The position numbers were made by a program, and so were the translations under genes. DNA of 64,000 nucleotides from Anaerolineaceae bacterium (GTDB lineage: Bacteria; Chloroflexota; Anaerolineae; Anaerolineales; Anaerolineaceae): contig JAJUGU010000007.1 in NCBI GenBank assembly GCA_029265815.1, positions 41,061-105,060 on the forward strand, read 5' to 3'. The notes beneath the pieces were generated by a model that had not been told where the DNA came from, ran no database searches, and saw only the letters and a program-made list of their open reading frames with translations. Below are positions 49,568-58,896 of the stretch, piece after piece; position 1 is the first letter of the stretch; the number at the start of each line of letters is the position of its first letter.

Positions 49568-50572
49568 CTAAAAGAGTTGAATTAAGTGAGGGATACCCCT
49601 GCTTATAATCCAATAAATGCCAGCTGCGAGCAGAGCTGTTGAAGGGATAGTAAATAGCCAGGCGGAAGCGATATCACCTGCCACCCCCCAACGGACCTTA
49701 CTCATGCGTTCAGCTGCTCCAACCCCCATGATCGCTGTGCTCACCACCTGGGTGGTACTTACGGGGCCGCCCAGCAGGGATGCAGTTAAGATCACCACTG
49801 CCGATGTGATCTGTGAGGTAAAACCATGCACCGGACGGATCTTGTAGAATTTCGAACCCAGGGTGCGAATTAATTGCCATCCCCCAATGGATGTTCCTAG
49901 TGCAATGGCTCCAGCGCAAATAACGATGACCCAGAAGGGAACTTTGAAAGTTGGAATTAGTCCACTGATTAGTAGACCGAGAGTGATGATGCCCATCGTC
50001 TTTTGGGCATCATTCGTACCGTGACTAAGTGCCAACCCAATAGAGGTGACGACCTGCATTTTCTTAAATAATCCGTTAACGCGAGGGGTTGCATTCCAGC
50101 ATAAGAGGTAGATAAGGTTGGCAATGATAACTCCAGCGATGAACCCGATGATTGGCGAGGCAAAAAGAGAGATCAAGACCTTCCAAACACCAGCCATCTT
50201 AATTGCACCAGCGCCAGCGCCTATGATCACTGCACCGATGATCCCACCGATGAGCGCATGCGATGAACTGCTGGGAATTCCGAGTAACCAGGTCATGATG
50301 TTCCAGAGGATCGCGCTTGAAAGGGCAGCAATGATCACCATCATGTTTAAATATTGCGAATCGACAATTTCATGACCAATGGTATTGGCAACCGCGACGC
50401 CAAAAATAAACGGTCCGCAGAATTCCGCGATGGCAGTGATCGCCAGGGCAGCCCGGGGTTGGATAGCGCGCGAAGAGATCATAGTTGCCACGATATTTGA
50501 GGAATCGTGGACGCCGTTTAGAAAATCAAAAGCAATAGCAAGAACAATCAAGATAATGAGAAGTGGCGTCAT
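49568..50572 (-). CDS. pit: PiT-family phosphate transporter
   Basis: 334 residues, about ten membrane helices. The two PiT signatures are present: FDFLNGVHDSSNIVATMISSRA near the N-terminus and LALSHGTNDAQKTMGIITL in the second half. It carries metal-phosphate or phosphate with a cation. It lies 8 bp after its usual partner, the PhoU-like DUF47 gene. In this gene cluster it could bring in phosphate or release the excess set free from organophosphates. Confidence 0.93.
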   Translation of the reverse strand: MTPLLIILIVLAIAFDFLNGVHDSSNIVATMISSRAIQPRAALAITAIAEFCGPFIFGVAVANTIGHEIVDSQYLNMMVIIAALSSAILWNIMTWLLGIPSSSSHALIGGIIGAVIIGAGAGAIKMAGVWKVLISLFASPIIGFIAGVIIANLIYLLCWNATPRVNGLFKKMQVVTSIGLALSHGTNDAQKTMGIITLGLLISGLIPTFKVPFWVIVICAGAIALGTSIGGWQLIRTLGSKFYKIRPVHGFTSQITSAVVILTASLLGGPVSTTQVVSTAIMGVGAAERMSKVRWGVAGDIASAWLFTIPSTALLAAGIYWIISRGIPHLIQLF

Positions 50573-50580
50573 ATAGTACC

Positions 50581-51201
50581 TTAGGTTGTTTTGACAACGA
50601 TGTCAGCCAGAGCATTGGCAGCTTCATCTCCACGGTCGGCTGCGTTACTTAAGTGCCTGTATACTTCGCGCAGTTTTAGCATGAGCACCAGTTGTTTCAC
50701 ATCATCGGTTTCAACGAACATGGCTGCCAGTGCTTCTCTATAAACATCTTCGACCTTATTCTCGAGAGCTTTCGCCCGCTGGGCATGTTCGGCAGCAACA
50801 CCAGGGTGATCTTGCAGCCGTTCCACACCTTTTAAAATTTCAAAAGTGGCGTCGCGCAGCAGAGAACAGATACGCACCATGTAATTAGTAGGATGAATCT
50901 TGAAAATCTCGATTTCTATCATTGTGCTGTAGGCGTAATCCAGCACGTCATCTACTGCACGCGAAAGCGCAAAAATATCTTCCCTGTCGAATGGGGTGAT
51001 AAAGGTGCGATTAAGTTCGTCGATTAGAATGCGGCGTGATTCATCGGCTTCTTTTTCTTTGGCGGTCAGTTTTGAGGCCAATTCAGGGTTGGGGTCCAAA
51101 AGGTAGGCTTTGAGGAAATCCATGCCTTCGAGTGTGATGGACGCTTGTTCGTGGATCAAGTTAATGAATACATTGCGGCGTTTCTTAAAGATCTTGAACA
51201 T
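50581..51201 (-). CDS. PhoU-like DUF47 protein, PiT accessory
   Basis: 206 residues, all helical. It opens with MFKIFKKRRNVFINLIHEQA and has FDREDIFALSRAVDDVLDYA, a metal-binding type helix of the DUF47/PhoU group. Proteins of this family are almost always encoded next to PiT transporters and modulate their activity. The ATG follows AGGAGG. The gene stands 22 bp after the HAD/TIM-barrel fusion gene. Confidence 0.92.
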   Translation of the reverse strand: MFKIFKKRRNVFINLIHEQASITLEGMDFLKAYLLDPNPELASKLTAKEKEADESRRILIDELNRTFITPFDREDIFALSRAVDDVLDYAYSTMIEIEIFKIHPTNYMVRICSLLRDATFEILKGVERLQDHPGVAAEHAQRAKALENKVEDVYREALAAMFVETDDVKQLVLMLKLREVYRHLSNAADRGDEAANALADIVVKTT

Positions 51202-51223
51202 GCTTCTTACCTCCTGCTTTTAT

Positions 51224-52936
51224 TTAAAGTCTTGCAACGCAACCTGCATCGGCTAAGACTTCCATTCCTTGACGGATTTCGTCGAGTGTTAATTCTGGGG
51301 CAACCTCGAGTGTACGGTATGCGGTCGAAGGTAAATACCTGGCAATTAATTTAAAATCCACATCACCAACACCTGGCTGCAGATGATCCATGATTCCCTG
51401 CACATCATGAAGATGGGTGCCGATGATTCTATTACCAAAGCGTTTGAGCCATTCTTCATGTTCACAGATTCCCAGAGCGCTCAACGTTTGTGCGTGACCG
51501 CTGTCGTATTGGAACCCAAACCAGCTTTCAGTACAGAGATTCATCAGTTCTTCCATTTCTTCAAGGATGGGAATATCGTAATAGCGGTATCGGTTTTCCA
51601 AACCGATACACAAACCGCTAGGTCTTGCATACTCAATGATCTCACTGATACTTTTCAATACCTGGTCAAAATGCGGCCTTGCCACCTCTGACCTATGCAC
51701 GACCATCTCTAATTTTAGTGTTTCATATTCCGGGGTGTTTTTCAATCCCTTTCGATACATTTCTCGCAGTTTGCGGTCTCTAGAACGGTCTGTTACGATC
51801 ATTCCAGGGTGAATGATAACAGTTTTTGCCCCCAGACTATAAGCAGTATCGATTGAAGCCTTGACGATATCTACCCCCTTGATTCGTCGCGCTTCATCGA
51901 GTGAAGATACCTGAAAATCATTGACTTTGAAATCGTCCATGGTAAAGACTGCGGGGCATGGGTCATGCACAGATGAAATATAAAATTTATTCCTGTCCCA
52001 TTCTTCGTAGAGAGCAGGTACGACTTTGTGGTTTAATTCGAAACGGCCAAAACCGGCTTCACGTGCCATAGAGAAGGTCTTGTTGAAAGGTATTTTCTGA
52101 TCAACTCCCCACATGGTTGATAGAGCTGCGTCATACATCACGTAAGTTTTTTCGGCTGGTGAAGATTCTGGCACGGTTTGTTTCACGCCAGGATAGATTG
52201 AGAGGAGGTCGCTCAGACGTCTAATGGAATGATCAGGTTTTAAGATCAGATGGGTGTCTTTTTCGGGCTGATAATCATCTGGATCAAATTCGTCATCAAA
52301 GTAGCCCTGGGCATTAATGATCACAACCTCGCCATAATTTGACTGACGCGCTCCGAGCAGATCTCTTGAGAGGCGGTCTCCGACATAAGCACATTCCCAC
52401 GGCTTCACTTCTGCGCGGCGGGCGGCTTCCAGGAATAGCGAGGGGTGTGGTTTGCGTCTGCCAAAAACTGCAGACAGGATGACACAAGAAAAAAGGTCGG
52501 TAAGGTTGTTTTCTGCTAATATTTGATGTGCTTCTACTGAAGAAGTGGTGTTACTGATGATACCTAATTTATATCCACGCTGCGAGAGTTCGCGTATGGT
52601 ATCGGCCATGTCTGGCAACAAGTGCTTGATATGTGATTCACGCCACAGCTGGTTGATTTTCACGGCATTTTCTTGGATGAATGATTTAGGATACTCGGGC
52701 AGCAAGAAACGCGACCAAAGTTCTGCTTCAGAAAGTTCCAAATATGCGGGTTTGCTCCATTTACGATAAGCTTTTTCTCCCCTGCGAATACGGGCAGTAA
52801 ACTCATCGACAGAGCTTTTCTCACCAAGAAAGGCAATTAATTCTTCGATCTTGTGAGCATCGCGGTTGTGCTTATCATCCGAAATGCGAAGGGTACCGCC
52901 AATATCAAAAAAAATGGCTTTAATGGTTGGTTCCAT
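51224..52936 (-). CDS. HAD phosphatase fused to xylose-isomerase-like TIM barrel
   Basis: About 570 residues in two parts. Residues 1-245 are a HAD hydrolase: nucleophile motif IFFDIGGTL, motif II ISNTTSS, motif III/IV GRRKPHPSLF and YVGDRLSRDLLGA. Residues 270-570 are an AP-endonuclease-2-type TIM barrel: MAREAGFGRFELN, HDPCPAVF, VIIHPGM, metal ligands in LENRYRYY, QYDSGHA, GTHLHDV and LEVAPELT. A phosphatase joined to a sugar isomerase/epimerase suggests successive steps on one phosphorylated sugar or polyol. ATG 52936 chosen over GTG 52942. The paralogous double-HAD protein is encoded next to it. Confidence 0.85.
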   Translation of the reverse strand: MEPTIKAIFFDIGGTLRISDDKHNRDAHKIEELIAFLGEKSSVDEFTARIRRGEKAYRKWSKPAYLELSEAELWSRFLLPEYPKSFIQENAVKINQLWRESHIKHLLPDMADTIRELSQRGYKLGIISNTTSSVEAHQILAENNLTDLFSCVILSAVFGRRKPHPSLFLEAARRAEVKPWECAYVGDRLSRDLLGARQSNYGEVVIINAQGYFDDEFDPDDYQPEKDTHLILKPDHSIRRLSDLLSIYPGVKQTVPESSPAEKTYVMYDAALSTMWGVDQKIPFNKTFSMAREAGFGRFELNHKVVPALYEEWDRNKFYISSVHDPCPAVFTMDDFKVNDFQVSSLDEARRIKGVDIVKASIDTAYSLGAKTVIIHPGMIVTDRSRDRKLREMYRKGLKNTPEYETLKLEMVVHRSEVARPHFDQVLKSISEIIEYARPSGLCIGLENRYRYYDIPILEEMEELMNLCTESWFGFQYDSGHAQTLSALGICEHEEWLKRFGNRIIGTHLHDVQGIMDHLQPGVGDVDFKLIARYLPSTAYRTLEVAPELTLDEIRQGMEVLADAGCVARL

Positions 52937-52963
52937 GTTCACTCGTTTCTACTGGGAAAAGGA

Positions 52964-54397
52964 TTATGCTGATAATAAAGGCACCTCTAAAAGGTCTTTA
53001 AAGTCTTCAATGTAAGCGTCAGCAATCGCATTCTTCTCGTAATTAAAGGCGATGGTTTTCAATCCAACCGCGCGAGCTCCTTCGAGTTCGTATGCTTTGT
53101 GCCCAACAAAAACAGCCTCACCAGGTTTCACTCCTGTCTGCCGGATGGCTTCTTCATACATTAACCGGTTGGGTTTTCTAACTCCAATCTCCTTCGAACT
53201 GATCACCACGTCCCATACCTGCCCAAACCCATATTGATCAAACCAGTTTAGTTTTCTGGTAAAAGGCATGGCTGTATCTGTGATAATCCCCAGGATATAT
53301 CCTTTCTGTTTAAGTTTTTTTATTGTATCCGGTACTCCGTCAAAAATGGCAACGGTATCGTCATCTTTACTGATTGCCGCTATTCCTTCCCGGATTTCTT
53401 GTGGATCCTCAATGCCATATAAACGGATTACCTTTTCATAATAAACATGGCGTTTGATCTGACCTGAAAAAGCCAGATCTTTCAGCCTTGCCCTTTCCAA
53501 TTCAAAATTTGGCGCAGGGTTGAGCTTTTTTCCAACCAGAAAACTTTTAAGATGCTTATCTCTTTCAGGCCGATGATAGAGAATGTCGCCGGCATCAAAA
53601 AAGATTGCTTTGATTGGATTCTTTATAGTAGAGCGAGTAGATTGTTCGCTTTGCAGCAAATCGGCTCTCAAGATGGGCAGTAGTTCTATCATAGAATGAA
53701 TGACCGCATCAGGAACTGCGCCTTCATCTTTTTCTCCATCATCATAGGCGTGCCGGATCTGTAAAGCTAATCTAAAACCTGCTCTACGGGCACCCAAAAC
53801 GTCACGGTTGATTTTATCGCCAATGTATGCACAGGCACCGGTGGGCAGGTTGGCGAGTCTGGCTGCCTGATAAAAAATGGAAGGGTCGGGTTTACGACGG
53901 CCATATTGAGAAGAAAGTACGATGGGGTTAAAGTATTGTGATATACCGTAATTTTCTAAAGTTCGGGGTACCTGGGTGAGGCTCTGGGTATTGCTGATAC
54001 AGCCGATTTTCAAACCCATCTGGTGAATCGCTTCTAGCACCTCGGGTAACTCGGGTCGAAGTTCTCGAATGTAAAATTTGGTTTCGTAAATAAAAGACAA
54101 TTCTTCAGAGATGTTTTTCAAAGCAGTCAGATCGACCGATATATCTTTGAAAACATATTTTGACCAAATATCAAATGTCGTCAGTTCAATTTGCGACGAA
54201 AAATTCCATTGGCGGTAAGCAGCGATCCCCGCAGTGATTAGATCGGTTAATTCTCTATCATCCTTATGCAGGTTAATCCCTGCGTTTTCCAGACATTCAC
54301 GAAAATAGTGTACCTGGTTCAGACGATATTCCCTGGTAAATCGGAAGCTCTCAATTGTTCCACCGACGTCAAAGAATATCGCTTTTAGCTCCATCAT
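52964..54397 (-). CDS. Double-HAD-domain hydrolase
   Basis: 477 residues with two HAD domains. Domain 1 (1-235): AIFFDVGGTIESF, GCISNTQSL, GRRKPDPSIF and YIGDKINRDVLGA. Domain 2 (260-475): AIFFDAGDILYHR, GIITDTAMPF, GVRKPNRLMY and FVGHKAYELEGA. In the last motif the first metal Asp is His (VGH), so domain 2 may be weak or specialised. Domain 1 is clearly paralogous to the HAD part of the fusion protein encoded downstream. Both domains should hydrolyse phosphate monoesters, or one may be a phosphonatase-type enzyme. The gene lies between the ABC binding-protein gene and the HAD/TIM fusion gene. Confidence 0.85.
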   Translation of the reverse strand: MMELKAIFFDVGGTIESFRFTREYRLNQVHYFRECLENAGINLHKDDRELTDLITAGIAAYRQWNFSSQIELTTFDIWSKYVFKDISVDLTALKNISEELSFIYETKFYIRELRPELPEVLEAIHQMGLKIGCISNTQSLTQVPRTLENYGISQYFNPIVLSSQYGRRKPDPSIFYQAARLANLPTGACAYIGDKINRDVLGARRAGFRLALQIRHAYDDGEKDEGAVPDAVIHSMIELLPILRADLLQSEQSTRSTIKNPIKAIFFDAGDILYHRPERDKHLKSFLVGKKLNPAPNFELERARLKDLAFSGQIKRHVYYEKVIRLYGIEDPQEIREGIAAISKDDDTVAIFDGVPDTIKKLKQKGYILGIITDTAMPFTRKLNWFDQYGFGQVWDVVISSKEIGVRKPNRLMYEEAIRQTGVKPGEAVFVGHKAYELEGARAVGLKTIAFNYEKNAIADAYIEDFKDLLEVPLLSA

Positions 54398-54516
54398 ATA
54401 CTCCGATAAAAAAGATAATTACTCTCAACAGGTTTCTAATAAAAGGATTTTTGATTGGTTTTTCAGGCACGGAATCAAAAGAATCCGTGCCTGAACTTTC
54501 GATGTTTATTAATCGA

Positions 54517-55749
54517 TTATTCTCCGAGGTTGAGCAGGTAGAAATCACGTGCCTCAACCAGATGGTCGTAGGCATATTGCTCTGCGATCAACCAGGTCAT
54601 GGTCTGAATTTCTTCGAGAGTCTTCTGACCTTCAGGAACCACATAGGTTGAATCGGGGAAGTATGTGCCAAACTTCGCCCAAGGTTCGCGGCCTTCTTCA
54701 CTGGAGATGTATTTGATCCATAGCTTCGCAGCGTTGGGGTGAGGTGCCTGGTTGAGAATTCCCAGGTAACTCTGGCTCTGAATACCAACGATTGGGGTCA
54801 TCCCCCAGCAGGGTTCGAAGACCAGATTGCCCTCCAATACGTCAGGATAGTTGGAATACGATCCAAGAGCCATGTAGCTCTCGGTCATGCCCGGGGTCGC
54901 AAAAGCCGAGTCAACTTCGTCTCCACCTGATTCGGGGATGGGGCCGTTCTGTGCAAATCGTTTTAGCCATAACCAGCCGGCATCAGGAGTATCTTCATCC
55001 AAAACAGGTTCGCTTCCGTATAATTCGACATAAGCGGCTTTCATTTCATCAGGATGGGCGGCAATGGTGATCAATTTACTGAGGGTAGAAGCATCATTCA
55101 AAGGATCTTCGATGAAAATCTTGCCCTTCCATTCTGGCTGGGTGAGCTCCCAGATGTTGCTGATCGGGCAGGTGTCGTTGAGTTCTGAGTTGTACGCCCA
55201 AACGCTGGTTCCAAGGCGGCTCATCAGCAAGGGCTGGGTGTATTCTTCAGGGGTGACTGCTGCGGCACTATCGGGCACAAAGCGCCAGACATACTTCTTC
55301 GGCAGAACATTGCCAACGAGTTCTGCGCCACCGCTGCTCGCCCAGACATCACCGGTAAAGGCGCCGGCTTTTTGTTCTTCAACAGTCTTCAGCAGAACGT
55401 CGTCTCCACCCAGGTCGAATGCCTGGACCTTGATCTCAGGATATTTCTCCATAAAGCCTTCAGCGGCCTTTTCCACTTTAGAGGAGTTGGCATAAACGAG
55501 GAGTTCTCCTTCTGCTTTAGCAGCAGCTTCAATGGCAGCCCAGTCTTGCACGCCCGTATCATATGGGCCAAGCTGGTTTACTTTCAGCCATTCTTCCTGG
55601 GCTGAAAGAGGGGCTTCTGTTGCTGCCGCGGGGGCTTCTGTGCCTGCTGGAACTTCAGGCACTGAAGCGGGGGCTTCTGTAGCCTGTGCACAGGCGGCCA
55701 GGAAGCTGATCATGAGAATGATTGTTACAAATCTTAGTAACGCTTTCAT
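54517..55749 (-). CDS. ABC substrate-binding lipoprotein (Fbp/PhnS-like class)
   Basis: 410 residues. Signal peptide with lipobox SFLAAC near residues 15-20, an Ala/Pro/Thr/Glu-rich linker of about 30 residues, then a bacterial extracellular solute-binding fold with ELLVYANSSKVEKAAEGFMEKYP, GDVWASSGGAELVG and NIWELTQPEWKGKIFIEDP, as in proteins for iron, thiamine, 2-aminoethylphosphonate or phosphoglycerate. No clear ferric tyrosine pair is visible at the C-terminus. Together with phosphatase genes around it, an organophosphate or phosphonate is the likely ligand. Confidence 0.85.
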   Translation of the reverse strand: MKALLRFVTIILMISFLAACAQATEAPASVPEVPAGTEAPAAATEAPLSAQEEWLKVNQLGPYDTGVQDWAAIEAAAKAEGELLVYANSSKVEKAAEGFMEKYPEIKVQAFDLGGDDVLLKTVEEQKAGAFTGDVWASSGGAELVGNVLPKKYVWRFVPDSAAAVTPEEYTQPLLMSRLGTSVWAYNSELNDTCPISNIWELTQPEWKGKIFIEDPLNDASTLSKLITIAAHPDEMKAAYVELYGSEPVLDEDTPDAGWLWLKRFAQNGPIPESGGDEVDSAFATPGMTESYMALGSYSNYPDVLEGNLVFEPCWGMTPIVGIQSQSYLGILNQAPHPNAAKLWIKYISSEEGREPWAKFGTYFPDSTYVVPEGQKTLEEIQTMTWLIAEQYAYDHLVEARDFYLLNLGE

Positions 55750-55873
55750 TTACCTTCCTCCTTTTAGAATATTTAATCCATTTTATTGATTGTGAAATCA
55801 TTCCGATTGATGTTTTCCGTTTTCTCCTCCTTTTTTCCAGAGCCCCTTAATCCTGGAAAATCGAGTCGGGCCG

Positions 55874-56956
55874 TTAATGGGTAATCAAATTCCCAGTGGC
55901 CTTATCGTACAAGTTGATGGCGTCTTTATTAAAGGTTAACCAGATCTTTTGATCCATCTGGAGTTTACTAACGCCGATTTCTTTTATTGTCAGTTCAGTA
56001 TCGCCTTTACGTGCGATGATCGTAGTGTCAGCGCCTGTGGGGAGAACTGAATAAGTGATAAATTCAACACCGCCATCAATTGCATGGGTGCTCACGCTGA
56101 TATCTTCAGGTCGGATTCCAACCACCACGTCACCGGTGTGAGAAAAAGTGAAAACGGGTACGTTGAATTTTCCCAGGTCTACCAGGTCAGGTCCTGTAAT
56201 CCAGCCCTCTAGAAGATTAACCTTTGGATTGCCGATAAAATCAGCCACAAAGAGGTTTGCAGGGAAGTGGTACACCTTATCTGGTGTATCCATCTGTTGA
56301 ATCACACCCTCTTTCATAACAGCGATGTTGGATGACATCGTCATGGCTTCCAGTTGATCGTGGGTTACGTAGACGGTGGTGGCATCGGAGATATGATGCA
56401 GGCGTTTTAGCTCTGTGCGCATATCCATGCGCAGGCGGGCATCAAGATTGGAGAGGGGTTCGTCCATCAAGAATACCCGGGGACGATAAGCCAGCATTCG
56501 GGCGAGCGCGATACGCTGCTGCTGTCCGCCGCTCATTTCACGCGGGTATCGATCCTCATAGCCGCTCATCTTTACCTCAGCCAGAGCCTCGGTAACGCGT
56601 TTCTTCATTTCTTCTTTGGAGAGTTTCTGAATCTCGAGCGCAAAAGTCATATTCTTGTACACTGTCATGTGCGGCCACAAGGCGTAGTTTTGAAACACGA
56701 GTCCAAGGTCGCGCTGTCCGGAAGGGATTGAAACCCCTTTCACGTGCGAATAGACGAGTTTATCGCCGATGTAAATCTCACCTTCATCAGGATCTTCAAG
56801 ACCAGAGATACATCGCAACAGGGTGGTTTTTCCGCAGCCTGATGGGCCCAGCAGGGTAAGAAAGGTCTTCGGTTCGATGGTAAGCGAAACATCGTTGACT
56901 GCGATGACATTTCCGAATTTTTTGGTAAGGTTTTTAATCACAATCGTGGTTTCCAT
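55874..56956 (-). CDS. ABC transporter ATP-binding protein (PotA/FbpC/PhnT type)
   Basis: 360 residues. Walker A GPSGCGKTTLLRCI, Q-loop LVFQNYALWPHM, signature MSGGQQQRIALARML, Walker B VFLMDEPLSNLDARLR, switch His in YVTHDQLEA, and a C-terminal TOBE regulatory domain (about 280-355; VVVGIRPEDISVS). It starts 12 bp after the permease gene and energises it. The class serves oligo-element, polyamine and phosphonate importers. Confidence 0.92.
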   Translation of the reverse strand: METTIVIKNLTKKFGNVIAVNDVSLTIEPKTFLTLLGPSGCGKTTLLRCISGLEDPDEGEIYIGDKLVYSHVKGVSIPSGQRDLGLVFQNYALWPHMTVYKNMTFALEIQKLSKEEMKKRVTEALAEVKMSGYEDRYPREMSGGQQQRIALARMLAYRPRVFLMDEPLSNLDARLRMDMRTELKRLHHISDATTVYVTHDQLEAMTMSSNIAVMKEGVIQQMDTPDKVYHFPANLFVADFIGNPKVNLLEGWITGPDLVDLGKFNVPVFTFSHTGDVVVGIRPEDISVSTHAIDGGVEFITYSVLPTGADTTIIARKGDTELTIKEIGVSKLQMDQKIWLTFNKDAINLYDKATGNLITH

Positions 56957-56968
56957 GTTCTCCTCTTT

Positions 56969-58804
56969 CTACATTCCCAGCCCTTTTTTCAGGCTGCCAC
57001 CGCGGAAACGGCTGATGATGAAATTTCCAATCAATACCAGGAAGATGAGTATCAGAATGACAGCATCGGCCTGCTGTTCGTTACCATTTTCGATATAACG
57101 CATGGTCATACTGGCGAGCACAGCGGTTGTGGGCGTAACCAGCAAAATGATTAATGACAACTCGCGCATGGTTGAGATGAAGTTAAGCAGAAATCCAGAT
57201 ACGAATCCTGTGCTGGTGAGCGGGAAGATGATGCGGACAAATCGCCTCCAGGGAGATGCGCCGGCAATGGCAGCTGCTTCTTCGAGCTCTTTTCCCACCT
57301 GCAACATAGCAGAGACACCGGTTCGAGCGGAAAAAGGCAGGTGTTTAGCCACGGATACGATCACTAAAAGGGCAAAGGTACCGTAGAGAGGTGGAATGGG
57401 ACCGACAGGTTTGGTAAACATGGAAATATATACTGCGCCAAACGCAATGCCTGGAATGACATACGGGATGAAGGCCATCTGTTCCACTAATTTTGACAGC
57501 CGCGTCCCCCGGCCTTTAACAATCGCGTATCCTAAGATGACTCCAAGAATTGAGGTAAAGAGCGCTGTGAGCAGCGATAACCGGATAGAGTTCCATGCTC
57601 CAAGGTAAATCTTGGGGTTGCGCAAGACACCAGGCTCACCGTTATTGATCGAAATATCGCCCTTTCCGATCCAGTGTGCCAGGGTGAAATTGCTTAGACT
57701 GAAGTCACCTGTGCGCAGCATAAAAGTGCTGTAAAGCAATACCACCAGCGGCAGGATGGCGATGAGGAATTGGAAGACCACTACCATGCCGGTTAATAGA
57801 CCTTTGAAATTGCGTAATTTTACCTTTTGTGACATAAAACCGCGGCCGCCGATCGTTTCATAACTCTTGCGCGTGCCAACTAGTTTTTGATTGATCATGA
57901 TGGTCGTCATGGCAAAGAGGATCAAAATGATCGCCAGTACAAACCCGTCTCCATAGTTGCCAATGCCCGTATTGGATCGCAGCATCGTCGAAAGGGTATA
58001 ATACTTCACCGGTACACCCAGAACGTTCGGACCGCCAAAGGTGCCCATGGTTTTCGAAAAGGTCATAATAAAACCTGAAGCGATCGCTGGAACCACAAGC
58101 GGGAATGTGATCTTGCGCATGATGCGCCAGCGTCCTGCTCCTGCCAGTTCTCCGGCTTCTTCCAGAGAGGAGTCAATGGACAGAAGTGCTGCTGAGACAA
58201 AGAGGAAGAAGAAGGTATAGTAATGTAAACCGCTGCTGACGATGATGGGGATGGGGCCGTAAGCAAGCCAATCTGGAGGGGGAGTACCCAGGATATACTC
58301 CAGCAGCCCGGGGGTTCCACCCGTGGTTCGATTTTTAAAAATAACCGTCCAGGCCATCGCGATCGTCCATGAAGGCATGATATAAGGGATTGTCGCCAGC
58401 ATATGGATAGTATTCCTGCCGGGCATGTCGGTGCGTACGACCATCCAGGCCATCAACCCGCCAATCACAAGGGCAAACATCGTAGCGCCAAGAGAGACCA
58501 CGATCGAGTGTACCAATGGCTCGTAGGTCATGATCTTGGCGATCTTACTGGTGAGCATTCGCACCCAGTGATACCAGGTGAAATCTCCCACTTCCGAATC
58601 TTTGAGAACGCGTAGGTCGATATCCTGAACGGTAATGGTGGTCATGATCATTCGATAAAGCGGAATGATGACCAAGTAGATCATAACAGCCAGCATAATG
58701 ATCGACAAAATTACGTGGGGAGTGGTCAGCCATCGCAAGAACCTGCGCATGACCGCCGTCCATTTCTCTGAAGCGGATAACCTTGAATTGGATATTACTG
58801 CCAT
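56969..58804 (-). CDS. ABC permease with two fused membrane domains (FbpB/PhnV type)
   Basis: 611 residues, about 12 helices, two binding-protein-dependent permease domains in one chain. EAA coupling motifs: EEAGELAGAGRWRIMRKITF in the first half and EEAAAIAGASPWRRFVRIIF in the second. Fused permeases of this size belong to importers for ferric iron, thiamine or phosphorylated compounds such as 2-aminoethylphosphonate and phosphoglycerate. First gene of the importer set, 92 bp after rpiR. Confidence 0.92.
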   Translation of the reverse strand: MAVISNSRLSASEKWTAVMRRFLRWLTTPHVILSIIMLAVMIYLVIIPLYRMIMTTITVQDIDLRVLKDSEVGDFTWYHWVRMLTSKIAKIMTYEPLVHSIVVSLGATMFALVIGGLMAWMVVRTDMPGRNTIHMLATIPYIMPSWTIAMAWTVIFKNRTTGGTPGLLEYILGTPPPDWLAYGPIPIIVSSGLHYYTFFFLFVSAALLSIDSSLEEAGELAGAGRWRIMRKITFPLVVPAIASGFIMTFSKTMGTFGGPNVLGVPVKYYTLSTMLRSNTGIGNYGDGFVLAIILILFAMTTIMINQKLVGTRKSYETIGGRGFMSQKVKLRNFKGLLTGMVVVFQFLIAILPLVVLLYSTFMLRTGDFSLSNFTLAHWIGKGDISINNGEPGVLRNPKIYLGAWNSIRLSLLTALFTSILGVILGYAIVKGRGTRLSKLVEQMAFIPYVIPGIAFGAVYISMFTKPVGPIPPLYGTFALLVIVSVAKHLPFSARTGVSAMLQVGKELEEAAAIAGASPWRRFVRIIFPLTSTGFVSGFLLNFISTMRELSLIILLVTPTTAVLASMTMRYIENGNEQQADAVILILIFLVLIGNFIISRFRGGSLKKGLGM

Positions 58805-58896
58805 CTGTTTTCACCTCTTTCTGCTATTCGTAAAGGCTGCAACGGAGCTTAAACAGCTATGGTTTGGAGAAAGGTTTAGCGGTACAAACGGACGCG

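Noticed and set aside
55600..55700. Short tandem repeat rich in GGGGCTTCTGT
   Set aside because: It encodes the Ala/Pro/Thr/Glu-rich linker behind the lipobox of the binding protein. Low complexity there is ordinary.
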